DNA from: Bifidobacteriaceae bacterium | GTDB taxonomy: Bacteria; Actinomycetota; Actinomycetes; Actinomycetales; WQXJ01 | Direction: 5' to 3' | Assembly: GCA_031265345.1 (NCBI GenBank) | Contig: JAISCU010000225.1 | Coordinates: 1-18,240 of the forward strand | DNA length: 18,240 bases | Shown here: piece after piece, positions 13,228 through 18,240 of the stretch | How positions within the stretch are numbered: the stretch's first letter is position 1 | Layout of the letters: the number at the start of each line of letters is the position of its first letter | Program-made: the position numbers and the translations under genes | The notes under the pieces: generated by a model | Told to the model about the DNA's origin: nothing | What the model saw: the letters and a program-made list of their open reading frames with translations, nothing else | Database searches by the model: none

Positions 13228-14490
13228 GTGCATTCGTGGACCGGCCCGATCGTCAGTGTCATCCCCGGCACCGGCGAGGTCCCGCGAATCCACGACGACG
13301 TCACTGGCACCTTGCAGCCGTCGGTCACCGGGGACGCCGCCAACCTCTACGTCTGCGGCATCACGCCCTACGACTCGACCCACCTCGGCCACGCCTTCAC
13401 CTACCTGGCGTTCGACCTGCTGGTGCGCGCTTGGCGCGACCTCGGCGTGGCGGTGCGGTACGCGCAGGGCCTGACGGACGTGGACGATCCGCTGCTGGAA
13501 CGCGCGCGCGCCACCGGGCAGGACTGGTCCAAGATCGCAGCTAGCCAGACCGCCGTCTACAAATCGGACATGGCGGCGCTCCGCGTCATCCCGCCCGATT
13601 TCTACCGTGGTGTGGTCGAATCGGTGCCGGACATCGTGAGCGCGGTCGAACGTATGATGGACTCCAACCAGGCCTACCGGGTGGCGGTTCCCGGCGCCCC
13701 GGCGTCCAACCTGGGGGACGTCTACGCCGACCTGGGCGCCGACCCGGACTTCGGCGCGCTGGCGGGGCTGAGCCGCGAGACCCAGGACCGGCTGTTCGCG
13801 GAGCGCGGCGGCGACCCCGACCGGCCCGGCAAACGCGACCGGCTGGACCCGCTGTTGTGGCGGGCGGCGCGACCCGACGAACCCTCCTGGGACGGGCGCA
13901 CCCTGGGGCGGGGGCGGCCCGGCTGGCACATCGAGTGCGCCGTCTTCGGCACGGCCGAGTTGGACCAGCCTATCGATGTGCTCGGGGGAGGCTCCGACCT
14001 GGTCTTCCCGCACCACGAGATGTCGACCTCGCACAGCCGCGCGCTGACCGGCCTGAGCCAGCCGGTGCGCCTGGCCATGCACACCGGCATGGTCCATTAC
14101 GACGGCCAGAAGATGTCCAAGTCGGTCGGGAACCTGGTGTTCGCGTCCGAGTTGCTGGGGCGCGGCGTCAATCCGGCCGCCTTGCGCTTGGCGCTGCTCG
14201 GCCACCATTACCGCGAGGACTGGGAGTGGCGCGGTCGCGAACTGGCGGTCGCGGAGGGGCGGCTGGGCCGTTGGCGCGAGGCGATCGGCTCGATCAAGCC
14301 GCAAGCCCACTCCGGGGAAGTGATCGCCAAGATTCGCGCGGCCCTGGCCGACGACCTGGACACGGTCACGGCGATAGCCGCTATCGACGAGTGGGTGGCC
14401 GCCTCGCCGCTGGCTCGCGAGCGCACACCCTACGCGGCGGCCGACTTGCGGCGCGCCATCGACGCCCTGTTGGGCATCAAGCTGTACTGA
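13228..14490 (+). CDS. mshC: Mycothiol ligase MshC (cysteine:GlcN-Ins ligase)
   Basis: ATP-dependent ligase that joins L-cysteine to 1-D-myo-inosityl-2-amino-2-deoxy-alpha-D-glucopyranoside, the third enzymatic step of mycothiol synthesis in the cytosol. It is a class-I cysteinyl-tRNA-synthetase relative: Cys43 in YVCGITPYDSTHLGH, the HIGH-like THLGH at 51-55, Cys237 in WHIECAVFG, His262 in FPHHE and KMSKS at 295-299. Cys43, Cys237 and one of the FPHHE histidines should hold the zinc that binds cysteine. At 420 residues it has the MshC length and lacks the tRNA-binding extension of CysS. ITPYDSTHLGHAFTY is diagnostic of MshC. It starts at GTG 13228 without a Shine-Dalgarno and ends at a hairpin terminator. 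The gene implies that the organism makes mycothiol. Confidence 0.94.
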   Translation: MHSWTGPIVSVIPGTGEVPRIHDDVTGTLQPSVTGDAANLYVCGITPYDSTHLGHAFTYLAFDLLVRAWRDLGVAVRYAQGLTDVDDPLLERARATGQDWSKIAASQTAVYKSDMAALRVIPPDFYRGVVESVPDIVSAVERMMDSNQAYRVAVPGAPASNLGDVYADLGADPDFGALAGLSRETQDRLFAERGGDPDRPGKRDRLDPLLWRAARPDEPSWDGRTLGRGRPGWHIECAVFGTAELDQPIDVLGGGSDLVFPHHEMSTSHSRALTGLSQPVRLAMHTGMVHYDGQKMSKSVGNLVFASELLGRGVNPAALRLALLGHHYREDWEWRGRELAVAEGRLGRWREAIGSIKPQAHSGEVIAKIRAALADDLDTVTAIAAIDEWVAASPLARERTPYAAADLRRAIDALLGIKLY

Positions 14491-14548
14491 CAGCCGCACG
14501 ATGCCGCCGGGTCGTCTCAGCCGCAGCCGTCTCGGTTGCGGCCCTCTC
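14491..14548 (+). other. mshC 3' flank with dispersed decamer and a small hairpin
   Basis: CGATGCCGCC at 14499-14508 is an intergenic copy of the decamer found in several genes here. It is followed by a GCCGCA...TGCGGC hairpin, and the phrase GCCGTCTCGG is repeated nearby. No open frame of note is present. Confidence 0.4.
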
Positions 14549-14580
14549 AACGACGGCCGTCTCGGGCCCGCCGTCGTTTT
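14549..14580 (+). terminator. Rho-independent terminator after mshC
   Basis: AACGACGGC (14549-14557) pairs exactly with GCCGTCGTT (14570-14578), and the T run TTTT (14577-14580) ends the structure. It lies between the mshC stop (14490) and the end of the convergent PAC2 gene (14583). On the minus strand it lacks a T run, so it mainly serves mshC. Confidence 0.65.
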
Positions 14581-14582
14581 GG

Positions 14583-15413
14583 CTACGGGCCCCTGGTCCC
14601 CTCCGTCCCTCGCCGCCTGAGGTAACGCTCGAACTCTTTGGCCAAGGCCTCGCCCGAGGCGGCCGGCGAGTCGAGGGCGTCGTTGGCGGCCTCCAGGGAG
14701 GCGATGTAGCCTGCTACTTCCGGGTCGGAGGCGGCCAGCGAGTCGACGCCTTCCGCCCAGGCCTTGGCTTCCTCCGCCAACTCGGCGGTGTCGAGGTCCT
14801 CCAGGCCGAGGATCTCCGCCAGCTTCTCGACCAGCGCCAGTTGCGCCTTCGGCGAAGGCGGGCTGGCCACATAATGCGGCACCGGCGCCCACAGGGCCAT
14901 CGATTCGATGGAGTAGGCGCGGTCGGCGGTCTGCTCCAAGACGGAGAGTATCCCCGTCGGCCCCTCGTAGGTCGGCTTCTCGGCGCCGAACTGATCGCGC
15001 AGCGTCCGCGACTCCGAGGTGACCTGGACCGGTATGGCGCGGGAGTGGGGGACATCGGCCAGCAGCGCGCCAACGACCAACAGGCGGTCTATCCCGTATT
15101 CGTCCAGGTTCACCAGCACTTCCTCGGTGAACGCGTTCCAATGGAACGACGGTTCGACGCCCCTTATCAGCATGATCGGGTCGGTGCGCGAGCCTTCGAC
15201 CGCCCAGAAGTCAGTCGAGGGCCAGATCAGATGGCGCTTGCCGTCCTGGCCGATCCGGCACTGGGGGCGGTTGACCTGGAAATCGCAATACTCCTCCCCG
15301 CCGATGGTGTCGATCAAGTTGGCGTCGAGGCTTTGGAGCAGGAAGGCCACCGCATCGGTGGCGGCGGACCCGGCGTCGTTCCAGCCCGCGAAGGCCGCTA
15401 TCGCTGTGGACAC
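14583..15413 (-). CDS. PAC2 family protein (proteasome assembly chaperone 2-like)
   Basis: A 276-residue soluble protein of the PAC2 family. Eukaryotic members assemble proteasomes; the bacterial role is unproven, though actinobacteria do have proteasomes. Family marks are the start (TAIAAFAGWNDAGSAATDAV), the strand EEYCDFQVNRPQ, the motif LIRGVEPSFHWNAFTEEVL near 92-110, the strand LLVVGALLADVPHSR and the region YEGPTGILSVLEQTA. The last 70 residues are acidic helices (LDTAELAEEAKAWAEGV) ending EFERYLRRRG. The GTG start at 15413 lies 6 nt after TAAGGT on the minus strand and has no Shine-Dalgarno. It diverges from metH, and in M. tuberculosis a PAC2 gene is also next to metH (from memory). 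Confidence 0.88.
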   Translation of the reverse strand: MSTAIAAFAGWNDAGSAATDAVAFLLQSLDANLIDTIGGEEYCDFQVNRPQCRIGQDGKRHLIWPSTDFWAVEGSRTDPIMLIRGVEPSFHWNAFTEEVLVNLDEYGIDRLLVVGALLADVPHSRAIPVQVTSESRTLRDQFGAEKPTYEGPTGILSVLEQTADRAYSIESMALWAPVPHYVASPPSPKAQLALVEKLAEILGLEDLDTAELAEEAKAWAEGVDSLAASDPEVAGYIASLEAANDALDSPAASGEALAKEFERYLRRRGTEGTRGP

Positions 15414-15419
15414 TCAAAC

Positions 15420-15443
15420 ACCTTACTAGCGGCCACATACAAT
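15420..15443. promoter_or_regulatory. Compact divergent promoters of the PAC2 gene and metH
   Basis: The two GTG starts are separated by 38 nt. TAAGGT on the minus strand (15425-15420) is 6 nt before GTG 15413. TACAAT on the plus strand (15438-15443) is 8 nt before GTG 15452. There is no room for a cobalamin or SAM riboswitch upstream of metH. Confidence 0.5.
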
Positions 15444-15451
15444 GTCTGACC

Positions 15452-18240
15452 GTGACTGAGGTTCTGGTGGCGGACGGCGGGATGGGGACGGAGATCCTCC
15501 GGGCAGGGCTGACCGTTTCCGACTACCAAGGCCACGAGGGCTGCCACGACTTCTTGTCGGTCAGCCGGCCGGACGTGATCGAATCCGTCCACCGCGCCTA
15601 TCTGGATGCGGGGTGCCGGGCGATCGAGACGAACTCCTTCGGCGCGCATCCGCTGGTGCTCGAGGACCACGGCCTGGCCGACCGCGCGGGGGAGATCGCC
15701 CAGGCCGCCGCACGGGTGGCGCGCCGCGCGGTCGACGCGGCGCAACCGGCGGAAGCGGCGCACGGGGCCCGCGCGGTGGGCGGCTGGGCCGGGGCGGCGG
15801 CATCGTCCAAATTGCCTGGAGCCCTGGTGCTCGGCTCGATGGGGCCGGGCTCGAAACTGCCGTCGCTGGGTCACGCGACGTTCGCGGACCTGCGCCACGG
15901 TTACGCCGTCCAGGCGGCGGGACTGCTGGCGGGCGGAGCCGACCGCCTCTTGATCGAGACCTGCCAAGACCTGCTGCAGGCCAAGGCGGCTGTCTTGGGC
16001 GCGCGCGACGCCGACCCGTCAGCTCATGTGATTGTCCATTTCACAGTCGAGACCGCCGGCACCATGCTGCTAGGTACGGAGACCCCGGCGGCGGCCGCGT
16101 CGCTACTCGCCCTGGGGATCGACGGGATTGGCCTGAACTGCGCCACGGGCCCAGCTGAGATGTCGGAGCACCTGCGGGTCCTGGCCGAGCTGGCGGACGT
16201 GCCCGTCTCGGTGATGCCCAACGCCGGGCTGCCGACCATCGGCGCGGACGGCGAGGCGCACTACTCGCTCACCCCCGAGGATCTGGCCGACTGGCTGGAG
16301 CGGTTCGTGAGGGAGTACGGCCTGGCGATGGTGGGCGGTTGTTGCGGCACCACCCCGGCCCATCTGGCGGCGGTGGTGTCGCGGCTGAGTCATGTGACGC
16401 CCGATGCCGCCGGGCCGGGCCCGGGGAGCGCCGGCGTGGTCGCCTCGCTCTACCAGGCCGTCCCGCTCAGCCAGGAGCTCTCCTACCTGGCGGTCGGGGA
16501 GCGCACCAACGCCAACGGCTCGCGGGCTTTCCGCGACGCGATGCTGGCCGGCGACGTGGAGAGCTGCGTCCAGGTCGCGCGCGACCAGGCCGCCGCCGGA
16601 GCCCATGTCCTGGACCTCTCGGTCGATTACGTGGGGCGCGACTCGGTGGCGGACATGGGGGCTTTGGCCGGTGCCCTGGCGACCGCGTCGACCCTGCCCG
16701 TCATGGTCGATTCGACCGATCCGGCCGTGATCCGGGCGGCGCTGGAGCATCTGGGCGGCCGGAGCCTGGTCAACTCCGTCAACTTCGAGGACCATGATCG
16801 GTTCGAGGCCATCACGGCGCTGGCCCTGGAGCACGGCGCGGCGGTGGTGGCGCTGACCATCGACGAGGCGGGCCAGGCGCGGACCTGCGCCGACAAAGTG
16901 GCTTTGGCTCGGCGGCTGGTCGGTGAGTTGACCGCGCGGGGCATGTCGGTGGCGGACATCATTGTCGATCCGTTGACGTTCCCGATCGGCACCGGGCAGG
17001 AGGAGACCCGCCGTGACGCCCTCGAGACTCTGGAGGCGCTGCGGGCCGAGTTCCCTCCGGTCCATCTGATGCTGGGGGTGTCCAACGTCTCGTTCGGCCT
17101 GGCGCCCGCCGCGCGGGTGGCGTTGAACTCGGTGTTCCTGGACCAGGCCGTGGCGGCGGGCTTGGACGCGGCGATCGTGCGTCCGGGCGGCATCTTGCCC
17201 TTGGACCGGCTCGACCCCGCCGTGGTGCGGATCGCGGAGGACCTGGTCTTCGACCGGCGGTCCGGGTCCTACGATCCGCTGATGGCTTTGATCGAGGCCA
17301 CTTCGGGGCTCTCGGCGGGAGCGGACGCCGGTCCGCGGTTGGAGGACCTGCCGGTGCTGGAGCGCTTGCGCGAACGCCTCATCACCGGCAACCGGTCCGG
17401 GTTGGACGGGGACTTGGACGCCGCGCTGAGCGAGGGTCATTCACCGTTGGAGATCATCAACGACCACCTGCTGCCCGCCATGGAGACAGTGGGCGAACTG
17501 TTCGGCGCCGGGCGCATGCAACTGCCGTTTGTCCTGCAATCGGCCGAGGTCATGAAGGCCGCAGTGGCTCATTTGGAGCCCCATATGGCGAGTGAGGCAG
17601 TGGAGTCGAAGGGCACCGTCGTGTTGGCGACGGTCGCGGGCGATGTCCACGACATCGGCAAGAACCTGGTCGACATAGTGCTCTCCAACAACGGTTACAC
17701 GGTGCACAACCTGGGCATCAAGCAGTCGATCGGCCAGATGCTGGAGGCGGCATCCTCGACCGGGGCCGACGCCATCGGCATGTCCGGCCTGCTGGTCAAA
17801 TCCACGCAAGTCATGCGCCAGAACCTGACCGAGATGGCGAACCGAGGCGTGGCCGCGCGCTGGCCTGTGATCCTCGGTGGGGCGGCGCTGACCAGGCGTT
17901 TCGTGGAGAACGACCTGGCGGGCGAGTTCCCCGGACAGGTGCGGTACGCGAAGGATGCCTTCGAGGGCCTGCGGATACTCAACAACTGGATGGAGGGCGC
18001 GGCTCGAGGCGCGGGCACCGCGGGCGTGCCTCCCGGGGCTGGCACTGCCGGCGGCGCGGACGGAGCAGCCGCCGTCGGCGCTGCCAATGCCGACGGCGCC
18101 CTGGGCAATGCGGGCAGCGTGGGCGGTATGGACAGCGCGGGCAGTGTCGGCAGGTCTGACGGGGGCGCGTACCCTGCCAGTTCGCCCTCCGGCGGGGAGG
18201 TCATGGACAAAGAGGTGGCGGGCACCGGGACCACCGATAG
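15452..18240 (+). CDS. metH: Cobalamin-dependent methionine synthase MetH (5' part, runs off the window)
   Basis: Transfers a methyl group from methyltetrahydrofolate to homocysteine through cobalamin. The first 929 residues are visible without a stop. The homocysteine domain (1 to about 315) has zinc ligands Cys230 (IGLNCATGP) and Cys297/Cys298 (GGCCGTTP). The folate domain (about 345-600) has GERTNANGSRAFRDAM, DLSVDYVGRD and MVDSTDPAVI. A cap domain (about 625-715) and the B12 domain follow, the latter with DVHDIGKN (His733 as cobalt ligand). From about residue 850 an Ala/Gly/Ser-rich linker of about 80 residues runs to the edge, before the expected reactivation domain. A further Ala/Gly-rich insertion (AAHGARAVGGWAGAAASS) sits in the homocysteine domain before LVLGSMGPGSKLP. 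It starts at GTG 15452, apparently leaderless. Confidence 0.95.
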   Translation, partial: MTEVLVADGGMGTEILRAGLTVSDYQGHEGCHDFLSVSRPDVIESVHRAYLDAGCRAIETNSFGAHPLVLEDHGLADRAGEIAQAAARVARRAVDAAQPAEAAHGARAVGGWAGAAASSKLPGALVLGSMGPGSKLPSLGHATFADLRHGYAVQAAGLLAGGADRLLIETCQDLLQAKAAVLGARDADPSAHVIVHFTVETAGTMLLGTETPAAAASLLALGIDGIGLNCATGPAEMSEHLRVLAELADVPVSVMPNAGLPTIGADGEAHYSLTPEDLADWLERFVREYGLAMVGGCCGTTPAHLAAVVSRLSHVTPDAAGPGPGSAGVVASLYQAVPLSQELSYLAVGERTNANGSRAFRDAMLAGDVESCVQVARDQAAAGAHVLDLSVDYVGRDSVADMGALAGALATASTLPVMVDSTDPAVIRAALEHLGGRSLVNSVNFEDHDRFEAITALALEHGAAVVALTIDEAGQARTCADKVALARRLVGELTARGMSVADIIVDPLTFPIGTGQEETRRDALETLEALRAEFPPVHLMLGVSNVSFGLAPAARVALNSVFLDQAVAAGLDAAIVRPGGILPLDRLDPAVVRIAEDLVFDRRSGSYDPLMALIEATSGLSAGADAGPRLEDLPVLERLRERLITGNRSGLDGDLDAALSEGHSPLEIINDHLLPAMETVGELFGAGRMQLPFVLQSAEVMKAAVAHLEPHMASEAVESKGTVVLATVAGDVHDIGKNLVDIVLSNNGYTVHNLGIKQSIGQMLEAASSTGADAIGMSGLLVKSTQVMRQNLTEMANRGVAARWPVILGGAALTRRFVENDLAGEFPGQVRYAKDAFEGLRILNNWMEGAARGAGTAGVPPGAGTAGGADGAAAVGAANADGALGNAGSVGGMDSAGSVGRSDGGAYPASSPSGGEVMDKEVAGTGTTD
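15788..15812 (-). repeat. Copy of the dispersed element inside metH
   Basis: This 25-nt stretch matches 7480-7504 in the glycosidase gene at 23 of 25 positions, in the same orientation. Both contain GGCGGCATCGT, then one variable base, then CAAAT. It encodes the end of the Ala-rich insertion in the homocysteine domain. Proteins sharing no homology at this point carry the same DNA, which points to a repeat rather than common descent of the genes. Confidence 0.65.

Noticed and set aside
12409..15141. A 910-codon open frame on the minus strand across uppP, mshC and the PAC2 gene
   Set aside because: It is antisense to two certain enzymes (UppP and MshC) with all motifs intact, and its product is Arg/Gly/Gln-rich without a domain. 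It is a by-product of GC-rich third positions.
15414..15451. A cobalamin or SAM riboswitch in front of metH
   Set aside because: Only 38 nt separate the divergent start codons, too short for either element.
1..18240. tRNA or rRNA genes and integrase attachment sites
   Set aside because: I saw no cloverleaf-like sequence with a GGTTCGAATC-type arm, no rRNA-like stretch, and no integrase gene.

Overview
The window looks like a chromosomal segment of a high-GC Actinomycetota (actinobacterium). The best evidence is mshC, a ligase of mycothiol synthesis, a pathway confined to that phylum. It lies in the order uppP - mshC - PAC2-family gene - metH, and from memory these genes also sit near each other in Mycobacterium tuberculosis. 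Strong GC bias, many GTG/TTG starts and many apparently leaderless promoters agree with this. I cannot name the genus.

Layout. 1-87 is the tail of an unidentified gene. 201-1055 is a REP-associated tyrosine transposase (RAYT), followed by two short REP-like palindromes, one of which lies over the start of a GNAT acetyltransferase gene (1131-1790). From 1862 to 4989 lies an accessory patch. It holds a HEPN protein and a winged-helix/nucleotidyltransferase partner (minus strand, overlapping by 4 nt), a cation/Ca2+ exchanger-like membrane protein (minus), and a HicA/HicB-like toxin-antitoxin pair (plus).

From 4999 the genes are mostly metabolic: an SDR oxidoreductase (minus), then an M20 metallopeptidase and a GH31 glycosidase that read as one operon. 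9357-9808 is a 452-nt gene-free stretch. It holds a two-copy 137-bp tandem repeat and a perfect 31-bp palindrome. An MFS exporter (minus), a small acidic protein (plus) and an aldo/keto reductase (minus) follow.

The right-hand block is housekeeping: uppP (undecaprenyl-diphosphate recycling), mshC, a PAC2-family gene (minus) and metH, which runs off the right edge.

Two patterns cut across the genes. First, about ten start codons have a TAnnnT hexamer 6-8 nt (in one case 10 nt) upstream and usually no Shine-Dalgarno, so leaderless transcription seems common. Second, the decamer CGATGCCGCC or its complement occurs ten times in 18 kb. It lies in intergenic DNA and in low-complexity loops of conserved enzymes. 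Two sites share 23 of 25 bases, and one enzyme carries it as an inverted pair. This suggests a dispersed short palindromic element tolerated in frame inside proteins, and it is the most unusual signal here.
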